In this document: positions 1-12,835 of the stretch, piece after piece
Position numbering within the stretch: position 1 is the first letter of the stretch
Layout of the letters: each line of letters starts with the position of its first letter
Origin: Diphasiastrum complanatum
Taxonomy: Eukaryota; Streptophyta; Lycopodiopsida; Lycopodiales; Lycopodiaceae
Reading direction: 5' to 3'
Assembly (NCBI GenBank): GCA_029204225.1
Contig: CM055100.1
Location: forward strand, 20,533,589-20,597,588
DNA length: 64,000 nucleotides
Position numbers and translations under genes: made by a program
Notes under the pieces: model-generated
What the model was told of the DNA's origin: nothing
Seen by the model: only the letters and a program-made list of their open reading frames with translations
Databases searched by the model: none

Positions 1-1500
1 GAGTGTGTATTCGAGCAAAGAAAATTGAAAAATTATCCGTGATCCCTCCATCCGCCATCTCCGCTTGTGCATAAGTCTTTCGAAGCCAATATAAAAATGA
101 CTTTGGGAGATTGTCACTGGCAAGGAGCTCACATGTGAAGGGAAAAATTCTAACAATGTCAAGAAGTTTTTGGCACGAGGGAGGAAGAGTTACTTCAAGC
201 TGAGGTTGAACACGTCATTATTGAACCAGCTAAGTGGATTCATTCAAGTACAACCACCAAGGGAGTCTTTGGTAAATCTATCATCTGTTTATCAAACAAA
301 AAACCAATTCTTCTGAGAGGGATAGATGAAAGAGGATGAAGATAAACTAAAATTGACCAATTGCATCAACTGGGAGACTAGTTGGGAGTGAGGATATTTT
401 GGTTGTGGAATGTCTGAAACATATAAAAATCTTGTTGTCAACATCCTCTGAATGAAGGAAGAAGAAATCACATTGGCTGTTGTTGTTGCAAGTGTGCAAC
501 ATGAGGATACAAGTGAAAGAAGACTCTTCTGCAACAACAAGTTGAATTTGCCATTGTAGCAGAAGGATCTATGACTATCCTAAAATTGTTAAGCGACAAA
601 GAACATAATTTTTGGTTTACGCTTAAGCAATAAATCCAATTCGCACTTCTATTATGTATGGCTGTTTGGAAAGCAAGCTAATAACGCCTTTTGTAAGATA
701 AGATAGATTAAACAAATCATACTCCATATCAATCTTTGTAGTCATATTTTTTTCTTCAAAAATGTATTTCCTTCAGTAGGGGTTGCATTCATTCTTTGAT
801 CTTTCAGACCGCAACAGAACCTATTTGATTCCAAGCACAATATCACAACACTTGATATCTAATGCATCTCAAGTGGATTATTCAGGAGTCTTTTATTAGA
901 CTCACTTGGTCTCAAGGCCTTGCATGAGATATTTGTACTCTCTGTATCCTCTTCACCTTGTAAAAATGAAGGAAATGGGACATGACTCTCTTATTTATAG
1001 TTTTGTGGCCTGAGGTACTGATGTACTTGCAGAGTACATAACTTTCTCTAGGAATTTCGGTATGATAGCAGTGCAGTGCCTCCAAAAGTTGCTAGCTAAC
1101 AACAACAAGTTCACATATACTTGCGACATTCAACTATCTCGTGGATGATGGATTCAATAAGTTTTCTTTCTCATGATGCTCTTAATATTTGCTTTTGACC
1201 TTTTTGAATTCCATGAGGATGTTTTCAGCTTGTCTACAACGAGCTAAATTTCTCACCCATGCAACTCATAAAATATGTAGAGTGCCTCTTTGTTCACATC
1301 ATTAACTTATTTTTGAAAAGAGATAGGTTATTTGATTCATCTCCACGCTATTTTCACTTTTTGTATAAATATCTTCCAAATTTACAAATTCGCATCATAA
1401 GCTTTAAATTGCACTATTTGTGTTATGTTATGTTTGTGCCAATTGTAAAAGTCATCTATCTTGATGTTTGGGGGTCCTCTATCAAAACCACTCATTGTAC
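1..1500. other. No gene recognised; AT-rich sequence
   Basis: I see no open frame with recognisable protein character, no RNA gene and no clear repeat in this stretch. The few open frames are under 90 codons and biased to Leu, Phe and Ser, as expected from AT-rich noncoding DNA. It may belong to the decayed retrotransposon that follows, but nothing here shows that directly. Confidence 0.5.
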
Positions 1501-1539
1501 ACTTGTAAATAAATGATTAGGCCAAATTTAGAGTTGGAT

Positions 1540-2121
1540 TAGCTCATGATAGTGTAGGCTACTTACACTTGGCTTGATGGTAGAGGTCTAGTGACATAGC
1601 AACTCTTGATTTCATTTGTCAATTTGGACCAATCATATTGTAAGACGCACCAAAACGGTCCAATCTGTGTAAGAGGTGGCATGTAAGTGGTCCAATCATA
1701 GTAAGAGGTGATATTAGAGAGGTCCAATCATTGAGCTCCATTTTCACTCTTCATGGATCTCGAACTACTATGAGTGAGAGTGAGATGGAGTCCACACTTA
1801 GTTTTTTTATGAGATATTTGGAGTTTGCATGCTCCAACACTTAGATTATTTTCTAGACTCTCTCTCTACCTGAGAGCTTGATGTAGCATTCTCTATCTAT
1901 CCAAGAGCAAGCCAATTTTATACTTAGCTTTTTTCATCCAAATTTGCCTCTCATTATGTGTGATAAATGGTAAGTGATAGATGCATGTGTTGAGTGCTCT
2001 TGCCTTAAATTTTGGAGCTAGATTTCTTGTATCTTGTGAAAGGTAGATCTATGTGTATCACACACATCTTAGGAGATCATTCACATTGTTTGAGATGTCT
2101 TCACACATGTGAAAAGTACAC
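1540..2121 (+). mobile_element. Probable 5' LTR of a Ty1/copia element
   Basis: The segment ends in CA directly before a tRNA-Met-type primer binding site at 2123-2134 and carries short internal direct repeats built on GGTCCAATCAT (about 1620-1735). Copia RNase H coding sequence follows a few hundred bases downstream. The left LTR edge is not defined because no partner LTR or target duplication is visible. The PBS position is seen; the LTR extent is inferred. Confidence 0.45.
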
Positions 2122-2122
2122 A

Positions 2123-2136
2123 TGGTATCAAAGGCA
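2123..2136 (+). other. Primer binding site (initiator tRNA-Met type)
   Basis: TGGTATCAAAGGCA closely matches the canonical copia primer binding site TGGTATCAGAGC, complementary to the 3' end of plant initiator tRNA-Met, with one G-to-A change early on. It marks the boundary between LTR and internal region. Confidence 0.6.
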
Positions 2137-2394
2137 ACTAATATTGGATTGTTTTCATCAAAGATTTTTGGCTTAAAATCTAGTTTTGAAGAGTGTAGTT
2201 GAATCTTGATAGCTATCAAAGGGTTGTTTTGGATCAAAATGGATTTAAAAGACAATGCTAGACCTGTATGAACTATACTACTCAGACACATGTGGGATAA
2301 TCAAACTTTGTTTGGTTGGTGTATCTCCAAGGTAGATCCAAATCTAGTGTGTCATGATAGTGGGATGAAAGATCCTTCGAGGACATCACCCTTT

Positions 2395-2756
2395 ACATGA
2401 GTCTTATTGGCTCCCTTATATGGTTGAAAATTACTAGGCCAGATTTGAGCTTTGATGTGCATAAATTGAGTCAATTCATGCAAGATCCAAAGGTTTTTCC
2501 ATTGGAAATCGGCCAAAAGGATCTTGAGATATGTAACTTCCACACTTGATTATGTATTGATCTATAAAAGTGAAAATCTATCAATGGTTACCTACTCGAA
2601 TTCAGACTTTGCAAGTGACAAAGTGGATAGAAAGTCTACTAGTGCTTTACTATCTTTATTGGAGACAATCTTGTGTCTTGGTTATCCAAGAAACAAGACA
2701 CTATATCTTTATCTTCATGTGAAGTCAAGTACAAGGCCTTACAACCACTACTAAAG
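2395..2756 (+). pseudogene. Copia reverse transcriptase end / RNase H fragment
   Basis: Translation gives the copia hallmark order: an SLIGSL-like stretch, a TRPDLSFDV block, SQFMQDPK, an RY..STLDYVL block (around 2524), then SNSDFASDKVDRKSTSA (about 2600-2650), the conserved copia RNase H segment. Everything between the primer binding site at 2123 and this point (gag, protease, integrase and most of the RT) is missing, so this is an internally deleted copy. A frameshift near 2520 separates the two blocks. It abuts a gypsy fragment at about 2760, so two retrotransposon classes are fused here. Confidence 0.8.
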
Positions 2757-2762
2757 AGGTAT

Positions 2763-4363
2763 TATGGATCAAGATAGTTGTTGATTGGCCGATCCCACAA
2801 ACTGTCAAGCAAGTTAAATCATTTCTAAGATTCATGGTTTTCATTTGGAGATATATTGAGGATTATGCCAAAGTGGCGGCACCACTCAATAATTTGACAA
2901 AAGGCTGTTAACAAGAAGAAAAAGAGAAAATCAATCTAGGCCACTTGTTGTATGGAATGAGAAATTGAATCAGAAATTTGAAAAACTTAAAGCCCTGATT
3001 GTTTCGGCTCCTATCTTACAGATTGCAGATCTAGATGAATCTTATGTCATGAGAACTGACGCAATTGATATTGCAATTGGAGCCGTTCTATTATAGAATG
3101 ATAGGCCACTAGCGTTTGAAAGCAAGAAATTTATTGGTCCTCAGTTGTGTTATACTACGCAGGAAAATGAATTATTTGTAGTTATCCATGCACTTAAAAC
3201 TTGGGGACACCACTTGTATGATAGTAAGTTTATAGCATATACTAAACACCAGCCTCTTAAGTACTTTTGTAATCAGCATGATCTTTGGAGTAGAAAAGCC
3301 CAATGGGCCAAATTGATGCAACAATTTGTTCATGAAATCTATTATATAAGAGACAACTCTAATCCGTGGATGCTCTTAGTCGGATTGGTGAATTAAATGA
3401 ATTGTCTTTCACTTAGATTTCTACGGATCTATATCTTTCATTCAGAGGATGATATGAAAGTGATTCTCATTTTGGTTGTAATTGGGGCATTATTCGAACC
3501 AGAAGAAATGATGAAAATGTTGGGATGAGTTCACAAGGGTTTCAGTCAACAATGAAAGATAAGAAAACTGTGGAACCATTTACCATTCAAGATGGATTGC
3601 TATTTCGGAATGAGAAAGTTTGTGTACTAGAGGACGATGAGCTCAAACGTAAGATTTTGTTTGAATGTCATGCCATACAATGTGCAGGACATTTTGGTAG
3701 ACACAAGACTCTTGACTTGGTCAAAAGAGAGTTTTATTGGCCTAAACTCAAGCCATATGTTGAGTCATATGTGATATAATGCAAGCCCTATCAACTAGCT
3801 AAGGTTGAGTGTATTAAAGCTGGTGGTTTGCTGCATCCATTGGATATCCCTAATAAGGGATGAGAGAGTATATCAATGGACTTTGTAGTTGGGCTTCCAA
3901 AGACCCAACGACAAAATGATTCTATTTGGTGTAATGGACACGTTAACTAAGTTAGCTGCCTTCATACAAATTAAGTCAAATATAAAAACTTCTGAATTAG
4001 CCAGATCTTTGTTGAAAGATTATTTGGGTCGTATGGATTGCCGAGTGACATTGTTAGTGATAGAGATCCCAAGTTCAAAACCACTTCTGGTCATCAATAT
4101 TTCGTAAGTTGGAAACTTCCCTTAGTTTTGGTTCTTTTAATCATCATGAATCAGATGGCCAAACATAAAAGGCTAATCAGACTGTGGAAGATATGTTGAG
4201 GACATATGTTTCTCATAGACAATCTCATTGAGAAGATTACATTCCTTTGATTGAGTTTGCATACTATATAGTAGAATGCGCTTATGCATGGCTGTCAACC
4301 TAGATCTTTCGTTAATGTGGAGACGAAATCTGTTAAGATCTAGAAGGTTGTAGATTTCTAGCA

Positions 4364-4413
<50 letters not shown>

Positions 4414-4947
4414 CAATTGGCTAAGGATAGTATCCATAGTACTTAAGAAAGAGCTATGTACTATGCTGATCTGAAGAGATATTCCATAAGTTTTAAAGTT
4501 GATGACTAGGTATATCTTAGAATTCCAAAAGATTATAGGACATTATGTACATGCAAGCATTATAAACTATCTACCTGATATTGTGGACTATTCAGGATTT
4601 TACGAAAATTGGTTCTTTAGCTTACAAACTAGATCTTCAAGAAAGATCTACTACACACCCAATATTTCATGTGAGCTGGTTCAAATTAAGTTTATATAAA
4701 TGTGATATAGTTGGATCTAATGAGGATGTATCCCATTTAGAACATTTTTCGCTTAATGTACCTTTGGAACTTGAGAGAGTACTCAAAACTAGAATAAACA
4801 ATTTAGAAATCATTCTATCTTTGAGTGCTTGATTAGGTGGAAAGGTCAAACTGAGGATGACGATTCGTGAGAGAAAGTTGAAAGCATAAAGAAGAACATC
4901 CTCAGTAAGTTCCATTATGAGGACATAAGCAGTTCAGGGGGGAAGAG
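2763..4947 (+). pseudogene. Ty3/gypsy pol remnant (RT thumb, RNase H, integrase)
   Basis: The order is that of a gypsy polyprotein: RT end with a DWPIPQTVKQVKSFL block (about 2785), RNase H with the ESKKFIGPQ and ENELFVVIHALKTW blocks (3115-3210), the integrase HHCC zinc-binding region with GHFGRHKTLDLVKREFYWP (3690-3740), the integrase core start with SMDFVVGLPKTQ (about 3875), and a C-terminal PIFHVSWFKLSL block (about 4660). Stops and frameshifts break it at many points, for example after GAVLL near 3095, after the HHCC block at 3777, and around 3900-4100. It ends at a polypurine tract. A second copy of the same family lies at 28.9-31.5 kb on the other strand. Gag, protease and the catalytic RT palm are absent. 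Confidence 0.85.
4366..4411. repeat. (AT)n microsatellite
   Basis: About 23 uninterrupted TA/AT dinucleotides lie inside the gypsy integrase remnant, so the repeat arose or expanded within a dead element. Confidence 0.95.
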
Positions 4948-5165
4948 TGTTATGTCCATGTCTTATATACTGAATTTGGCACAATTCTAGACTTGGATAC
5001 ATGGATACTCCAGGACGCAAGATTATTAATCACATCTCGTTATTCCAGACTAGGCCAAAATTGTAATTAATAACCTTGTGAGGGCCCAGTTACATATGTG
5101 GAGCTAGTGCATGGGTTAGGACGATTATTGGCACGTGTAGAGTATCAATAGTAATAAAAACTACT
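4936..5165 (+). mobile_element. Gypsy polypurine tract and 3' LTR start
   Basis: AGGGGGGAAGAG (4936-4947) is a polypurine tract, followed by TGTTATGTCC at 4948, the expected 5' TG of an LTR. The next about 200 bases align by eye with the reverse strand of 28862-29049, including a GTGAGGGCCCAG block and a GGAGCTAGTGCATGG block, so the two are LTRs of one family. The right edge is uncertain; similarity is clear to about 5130. Confidence 0.75.
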
Positions 5166-5169
5166 TCTA

Positions 5170-6900
5170 GAAATATTTTTGGCTTTCATGGTAGTGTGTA
5201 AAGAAAAAGTTAGACTATATATCTTGGTGGGAACTCGCCCTACTACCATTAAAGTTTGTGGCTTTTCTCTACTAGTTTTTCTCTCTCTAAGCTTGCATCC
5301 CATCTTGTGGCTTGGGGGTGATGCTACTTGGAGAATAATCGGTGGCTTCTCATTGGTTGGGTGGTTTTGCTCTACAATTGTTCCTTGAGGTGCTTCCCCT
5401 TAAAATGATTGAAGTCCAAACGCTTGTTATATAGGGCTTTTATTTTATGTTAAATAAGATTGACAAATGAAGCCTACTCTTGGTAGCTTAGATCATATTG
5501 ACAAGCCTTTGGCTCGAGACTCTAAAAAAGATGCTCTTAGAAGACTCACATTTGACCTTGGTCTCTTAAAGTGTACATATTTAGAGCAAGTCTAAGCAAA
5601 CACAACTAAGTCTCAAACATTTGAATTAGCTATGAAAATAAATTTTTTGACTGAGTCTCCGATTTGTGGATGAGTTAATCACTTAGTTGTAGTCCAACTA
5701 GCTCTAAAGCTTGACTATGAATTGTGATGACTCCTATTACAATGTGCATATAGGAGCCACAATGACTCTTGGCCAAACTCACGATTTGCGATCTAAGCCC
5801 CAAAAGATATTCTTAGTTTAAAAAATTGTGCAATAACTAAATGCACTTGGTCACTCTGCGAGGAGAGGGATTGGATCACATAATAACTACCATGGAAGAC
5901 ATGTAATCAATAACTTAGCAACTAGAGAAATTCTAAGATTCACCCACTCTCCTTACCAAGATAAGCCAAGCTCAATGCCCACCTCATGACGATGGTCTCG
6001 AAGACCAATTGATGTCAATTTGACTTTACATTCTCAGAATTGATTAGTAAAGACAAATTTGGGGCTAATTACCATTTCGGTTTCTCCTTTGAGCTAGGTC
6101 CAATTGACAAGGACCAGTCGCAATTTTTTCTTAGCAATTTGAGTCAGATAAGATGCATCAACACTAGGCTCGACAATATGCTAATTAGTTGGGTTGGCTC
6201 CAATTTTTATTTCGTTGATTGGCATTTTAACTTGATTGGTTATTGAAAAGACTCATGGTATGTTGGCCTGTGCTGGTTAGCTTGCTTGAATACTTTGAGG
6301 CTAGCTCTATGGAGCTCATCTAGTGTGGTGCCAAGGTAGATCTTGATTTTTGTTGAAATCGTAAGGATTGATTCAATTGATTACGTAGCCATATACAAAT
6401 TCATTTAATGCGTAGAAGTAGAAACAACAGACAGTTCAGACGAAACGATACAAGAGCCACATTACAAAAGAGATGAATTAGACAAGCATTCATTCATTAC
6501 TGACATTAATGCATTAAGAAATTAGGATTGAATCCAGCAAGTACCATGTACAAATCGACAGAAAATGATAATGAGCACAATACAATCACAGTGATAACCG
6601 CATGCCCAAAGCTTATTTTGATTTACAATTGCCAAGATGACATGAAGGTCATACGATGGCTTTACACTTGCTATCTCTGTCTAGATGTGCTGCATAGAAG
6701 TGTGCTACATCAAGTTATTTACATCTTTGTTGCATCATTTGCATCTTCGACACATCTCTCTTTTATAGACAAAAGTCTTATTACAAGAAATGATTATAAG
6801 AATGAATTAGTTTTTAATGCAAGTCGTAAGCCTTGTTCCAGTTATTTATCAACATCTACCAAGTTGTCCGTAGGATCTTCGTTAGACACGCCATCTTATG
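5170..6900. other. No gene recognised
   Basis: Short open frames at 5179-5388, 6040-6246 and 6528-6914 have no family signature and no coding-like composition. I see no RNA gene or clear transposon motif here. Confidence 0.5.
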
Positions 6901-6905
6901 GTGGT

Positions 6906-7335
6906 TGCTTGTAATCTGTTCGTAATGCCTTGTAGAAAGTTCCATTACGTGCTCCTAATGGGCAGTAGTCGTATTGACTCGTAATAGGTTTTTTTACAGG
7001 CTTGTTACGGTGATGATCATAGTGCCTCGTAACCTGCTTCCCTATGGGCTTGTTACGGGCAACGTCGTAGTGCCCTCGTAACAGCCTTCCTTACGAGTTA
7101 CGAGTTCTTCATGACACTTACGAGTTCCTTATGACTCACTTACGAGTTATGAGTTGCGGGCTCCTTATGTCTTACAAGCAACGACCGTCATGCCTCGTAA
7201 GGAGAAGCCTTACAGGCTCCTTATGTCTTACAACTAGCAACATTCATGTCTCGTAAGAGGAAGCGTTACGGGTTCCTTACGTCTTACTTACGGGCAATGA
7301 CGAAGTTCGAATGCTTCAGTTCGTAAGGTTGCACT
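6906..7335. repeat. Degenerate array rich in CGTAA / TTACG motifs
   Basis: In roughly 420 bases I count about seven CGTAA and ten TTACG occurrences, many extended to CTCGTAA or TTACGAG, in both orientations. They sit in loosely repeated units containing GGGCTTGTTACGGGCAACG or GCTCCTTATGTCTTAC (for example around 7046, 7160 and 7217). No protein or RNA gene explains it. It could be a subterminal repeat region of a DNA transposon, where transposases bind short repeated motifs, but no terminal inverted repeat is visible. Confidence 0.7.
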
Positions 7336-7530
7336 TTGGCGGCATGAATGAAACTAGATTAACTTACTTGTATTTAGGAAGAGAATAGAATATCCAATGT
7401 ACATTAGGTTAGTCTCATGGGACACTCATTGAGGAAAGTTAGTGCTAGTTTGCATATTACGTGTGCCCTTTGTTGATGACTAGCTTGGTAGGAAAAGAGG
7501 TTGAAGTGGACATTGAGTATGGTTGATGCT

Positions 7531-7690
7531 GGTAAGGGAAGACACTTGGTAACCAGACAAGCTCCATGTAAGCGAAGACAAGAAGTCTCTTGAACTTGGT
7601 AACTAGACAAGATGCTTGGTAAGGGAAGACACTTGGTATGTAAAGGAAGACAAGAAGTCTCTTGAACTTGGTAACTATACAAGCTCCATG
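7531..7690. repeat. 87-bp direct tandem duplication upstream of RAP
   Basis: The unit beginning GGTAAGGGAAGACACTTGGT occurs at 7531 and 7618, each followed by GAAGACAAGAAGTCTCTTGA and AACTTGGTAACTA. It lies about 290-450 bases before the RAP start codon, so it may fall in the promoter or 5' untranslated region of that gene. Confidence 0.85.
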
Positions 7691-7981
7691 ATTCAAGCAT
7701 TGGGTGATCTTGAGCACCATGAAATTCTTGAGAGATAGCCGCTTGAAACAGAGTTGAAAGCATTAGCAACATCTTCTTGTAAAACTACCTAATCAAGATG
7801 AAATTGCAGGTAAAGCATGAAGGACCGTCTCACAGCCAGGAGGAGTAGCACACCCAAAAAAAACCCAAATTCAAAAGGAAACGGATGAGCATGAAAAGCT
7901 CATGGTGGTGGTGGAGGAGGGGATTGGTTTCACTTCCATGCTAAGTCCAATTGACTCTTCACTCTTTGATTTCAGAAGAAC

Positions 7982-10410
7982 ATGAGGCTCTCTTCTGCTG
8001 CTGCTGCTGCTGGATGGGACGATGCCGTGCTGCTAACAGGCCCATCTTCATCGTCTTTGCAGCGATTCATCCATGGCGTGAGAATCAGCACGCGAGCTGC
8101 GCACTTGTGTTACAGAAATGGATCAGGAGGAGGAGGAGGAGCAGCAGCAGCAGCAAGAGGGAAGTCCTGTAGGTTATTGTCAGTGTGTGCTGCTGTTGGT
8201 GGGATGACGAGGGAGGTGGGGATTGATGATGAGAATGATTGGGAAGCTGAGCTGATTGGTGAAATTAGTCCTGTGCCGCAGAGAAGGCGGCCTACTGTTC
8301 AAACCTTAAAACAAAGCTTCTGCAAAACTGAAGTGCGCAGCAGAGATGAAGGCGATGAGCAGGAATGGGCAGTGAGGGCAAGAAAATTAGGGCTTGAAAC
8401 GCTGCAGTCCAGAGCTTTTTGTGCTGAGGATCTTGAGCGTCTTTTATTGTGCAGCCGAAGGAGGAAGAAGAAATTCAGGAATGCTAAAGGAAATGAAAAT
8501 AATTCGGAACAAAAGGTTGCAGGCGCGAAGTCCACTGGATTAGTGACTGGTGGTCAGGAAAAGGTTCATTGTTCAGAAGATACTCTGTGTATTTCTGCAG
8601 AGCCTAAATTTGAAAGAGTAAGTATGCAAACTAGGGACGATCCAGGTAGCATAGGAGACATTGCGGAGGATTTTAATTTCCAACACGAGGAGAGCCGTGG
8701 AAAGGAGAGGAAGAAGACGGAGTTTGCTTTTAGAGGATCGCCATCAGGATTTGCACAATTGAGTTTGCAACAGCAATGGAGAGACGAGAAAAGTCTTCAT
8801 CGAGCGTTGGTAGAAGCAGGGGATGTACAAGAGCTGCTCAGACTCGTAGCTTCACAAAACCCTTCAATTCTGACGGCAAAAAACGTGGCAACAGCTATCC
8901 ACAGGATCGCCAGGCACATGGAAAGATTTTCCTCCACTGAAAGTGAGCGGCTTATTATCGCAAGGCGAAGGGAAATGTGTGAGCTTGTTACCTTGGCCAT
9001 GGAGATTCTGCCTGAATGCTCTGCACAAGGTTTGTCTAATATCGCTTGGGCACTGTCAAAGCTTGGAGGAAGACTATTGTACGAAGCAGAGATGGACACT
9101 GTTGCTGAGGCCGTGATTGACAAAGTGGATCAGCTTAATGCACAAAATGTTGCCAATACCGCCGGCGCCTTTGCTTCAATGCAACATTCAGCACCCGCTG
9201 TTTTTGATAATTTAGCTCTGAGGGCTAGTTCTCTTGTTCAAAGTTTCAAAGCACAAGAACTGGCTCAAGTTATTTGGTCCTTTGCTTCGTTAAACCACCC
9301 GGCACATCCTCTGCTGGACTCTCTGGACACAATTTTTAATGGCCAAATGATGAGAAATGTTTTTAGTTCTGACTTTCAGTCAGTCAAGGTAGGAGAGAAG
9401 CGAACCGGTAATCTTTGCAACACTGATTCTGAGTTTCAAAGTGGTACGATGTTTTCCAAACGGTTTAATGTAGAAGACGCGCAGAGAATGGATGGTGGTG
9501 GCAGTGTCTTAGATTTTTATTCTTTTGAGCAGCTTGCTAACATTGCATGGTCTTATGCTGTACTGGGGGAACTACAAAGGCCATTTTTCTCCCTTCTTTT
9601 GAGTACAATTTCAGGCAGAGCTTCTGAATTGCAAACCACGTCGGGGCATCTATCTATGCAGCGTTGCCAGCAACCGAGATTGCTAGGGCAGATTCATCAA
9701 GTGTGCACTTGCCTTAAGCTTGAGTATTCACATCTCAGGTTGTCGGTAGGCAAAATTCTAGAAGAACTGGCACATAAGGTGTGGGAAGAAGACAAAAGAT
9801 CTGGTAAAATCACCTCTGTGCTGCAAAAGAATTTGCAATATTTGCTTGTAAGCACGGGTAAAAACTGGGTGTATGAGTACACAGGTGCAGAGTATTCTCT
9901 GGATGCTGCTCTGGTGGAGGAAAAAATTGCCATTGAGGTGGATGGGCCGAGTCATTTCACTAGAAATACAGGTTGAAGTTTATTTAGACCTTGCCATGGT
10001 GTAGCTTTTGAAAGCACAGACAGCATTTCCCTTTTGGATAAATATTTGTAATGTGTAGCAATAAAAGCATATTCAAGATTGTCGTATGCATTCCTATTTC
10101 TGGGGTGCAGCATTGAAAATGTTTTCGTATTCTGGTGACTATGTTTAAAATAAAGGTTGCGTGTTCCAAAACTGCACCTGCTTTAGCTTTGCGCAATTTC
10201 TGGCATGTTACTTTTTGAGAAAATCTTTACACAAAAGTTCTGAATCATGTTGGATCAGGCATTAGATTTCTCAATTGTTAAAGGCAATTCAGAATATTTT
10301 ACAACTAGCTGATTCAGATGTTTTCAGGTCTTCCACTTGGTCATACTGTGCTGAAACGTAGACTTCTGAAGGCATCTGGATGGAATATTTTGCCAGTCTC
10401 TTATCACCAG
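7982..10410 (+). CDS. RAP: RAP-domain octotricopeptide-repeat protein (chloroplast rRNA maturation), 3' end incomplete
   Basis: Exon 1 is 7982-9971 and exon 2 is 10328-10410. The join GG|T restores RNTGLPLGHTVLKRRLL, the RAP domain, read through in phase. The 691 visible residues run: a Ser/Ala/Arg-rich N-terminus with a poly-Gly/Ala run (about 43-55) that looks like a plastid transit peptide; a DWEAELIGEI block near residue 84; EWAVRARKLGLETLQSRA near 125; helical repeats with AQ.L..I.WAL..LG pattern near 345, 384, 421 and 513; and the RAP domain from about 635 with IAIEVDGPSHF. Block order matches Arabidopsis RAP, known to act in chloroplast 16S rRNA trimming; the same role is inferred here. 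The start gives the full transit-like region. After SYHQ a GT donor follows at 10411 and the expected EW... end is not found nearby. A weak terminal-exon candidate is 12836-12904, behind a good acceptor but lacking the expected Trp. Confidence 0.9.
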
Positions 10411-12555
10411 GTGACTTTCTCATTCAACTTTCAAAATGCTTGGATATAAAAGCGGGTTCATGTTCCACTTACATAGTAACATAAGTGTCTAGTTTAAGAG
10501 ACCTAGTTAAGGATATGTGATTATTTTTTTTGGTTGGGCCGTTATTTATCATGTTTGGGCTTGAACCTTTTGTCTATGCTATTTGTATTAAGGCCATCAA
10601 ATCACAGGGTCAAAAGAGGTAAGTGCGTTTTGAAGAAGGGATGTAATGTTCAGGTTCTTTACTCTAGGAGTTGAGAAGTCCTTGACTGCTATCCTTGAAT
10701 TTGTTAGCTTTTTTTAATACAGAATGCGAGTGTTTACGAGGAGGGACTCAAAGAGTGGTTCATTGTTGAGTGTTATTGGTATCTTAGCTGGAGAGTTGTA
10801 ATGAATTTCTATTACTCTTTTGCATGAATCTATAATTTGGTTTTGGAGCACTTTCTAGGAGCTATAAACAAGGTCAATTACATTAAGAGCTATATGTAAT
10901 AAGATATGCAAGAACTATTGAATTATATGTCTATCTCTTTAAAATATCATGATACAATGATCGTCAATCAATGAGCAACAGAAAACTAGTTGTAGATTCG
11001 AATATTTGCAACATGAGTCTCCTACAAATAATTCGCGAAGAATGAAAATGATCAATGTCATAATGACATATTTAGGGAAGTGTGGACTATGTGCACTTTT
11101 TAAAACATTGCCCTCAATGTGGGCTTCAATATCACTTTTGTACCGTTGTTTGTAGTTTTCTTCAATGGGTTATATTTTGTGTGTTTGTGGTATCAGTCCA
11201 AGAATAGATTCCCCTGCAATCTATTAAAGTTAGAGAGGTACTTGAAGGTGAATAAAAAATTTAAAGGTTTGATAAAATGTCCAACTTGTATATTCAAAAG
11301 GACAACTTTGAATTATTGTGGAGACTTCTCTTTTTAAATGATCTGATTTTGAAAATTTGATCTGGTCATTACAGTGGGAAAGTGTACAAGGAGAAGCTCA
11401 ACAAAGACAAGTTTTGCAACGACTTCTTGATGGTTCTTGATGACACATAAAAGACTACTCTCTCTTTTGTTTGAATAGCAAAGAGAAACCATACTTGCTA
11501 AAGGGACTTCTAAAAGCTTCAAGGTATAAAAAATCAAATTTGGAAATGTTTTGTTGTAAACTAGAAATGGGGATTCTCATGTGAGAGACCTTGTCTAGTC
11601 TCAAAGTCCTCCCTACGGTATCTGTAGTATAGCTCAAAGTACAAGATAATTGTAATAAAAAAACTAGCAACAACATATCTATGCATTGGAAAAGAAGATC
11701 TTTTGTAAGCTTTTGACAACATTACAAACTCAATAAAATTTAATGTGGATATGGCTTGAGGTGTGCTTCAAATTATTTCTTCAAATTGTTTTTGTAGAGT
11801 TACTCAATTCAAGCCTTGATCTTGGTGTAAACTAGCTTTTCATTTTCTCATATTAGATAATGTACTTGCTGAAAAGAGTATGAGAATACAATCTATTTCA
11901 ATTGATATTTGAACTTGTATATCTATTCAGAAAGAATTGAAACCAAATCCAAATTTTCAAAGTTCGAGTGTGTAAGTAGTTTGTTATTTATGTGATGTTT
12001 GAGGAAAGTAATTACCATCTTGTGAACCACAAATGGCTTGAGAGTTTAGTGAAACTATGCAAAAGGCAAGAGAGAGGAACAAACATGGAGTTACAAGGTT
12101 AAGAAGTAATGTCACATGATACATCTCACAATAATTGCAACATCTATGGCAACACAATAATATACTTTTAGGCTTTAAGGGTTGGTATTGGCATTGGATC
12201 ATTAATCAATGTTGCGCTTGACAAGCAAGACTGATGCATCTTTGTTGATACCTCATTCAAGTGAAAATCAGATATAGAGAATGAGGCATCAATGAGATAG
12301 TAAAGCTTGATGTTTAATATTGATATTGCTTACTTTATGACATTACTGACTTCTCTATATAAATTTGTGACATTGGATATATTCTAGTTTCACAAATGGA
12401 TTTATATATATGCTTAAGAATATGCAAAAAATATCAAGGATACATCAGAGGAAGTCATTTGTTTGTTTTTTGCTACAGCTTGAGCATTGTAAACTAGTCA
12501 TGAGGACATGTGAAAAATTCCAACATATTCAGACATTAGATATGATGAATAATGA

Positions 12556-12557
<2 letters not shown>
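10411..12557. other. No feature recognised; likely RAP intron or downstream DNA
   Basis: AT-rich sequence without a recognisable exon. If the RAP terminal exon lies further right, this is intronic. The short frames at 11119-11337 and 11334-11676 show no family signature. Confidence 0.45.

Positions 12558-12558
<1 letters not shown>

Positions 12559-12613
<55 letters not shown>
12559..12613. repeat. (CT)n microsatellite
   Basis: About 27 uninterrupted CT units. Unlike the repeats at 52.3, 52.6 and 54.8 kb, it is not preceded by the LINE 3'-end consensus. Confidence 0.95.
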
Positions 12614-12615
<2 letters not shown>

Positions 12616-12835
12616 GGACTTTACCGTGTGCATGAATTTTCCCGTTATGCTTTTATACAACATGTTGCTATAGCTTTTTTATCGGGCTTTAACGATGATA
12701 TCAAGTGAGTACCATTGTTCGAGCACCACAGCTTTTACCATATGGTTATTACATTTGAAATATGGATTTTTCGTAGTTTGCAGTAGCTTGCTACACAATT
12801 TTCCTATCTATGGTTAGGATTGTTCTGTTTTTTAG

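Noticed and set aside
7404-7772. 122- and 87-codon minus frames
   Set aside because: They read across the 87-bp duplication and lack any family motif.
10728-10830. Possible RAP exon beginning after TTTTTTAATACAG
   Set aside because: Phase-compatible and contains EW, but the rest does not resemble a RAP end.
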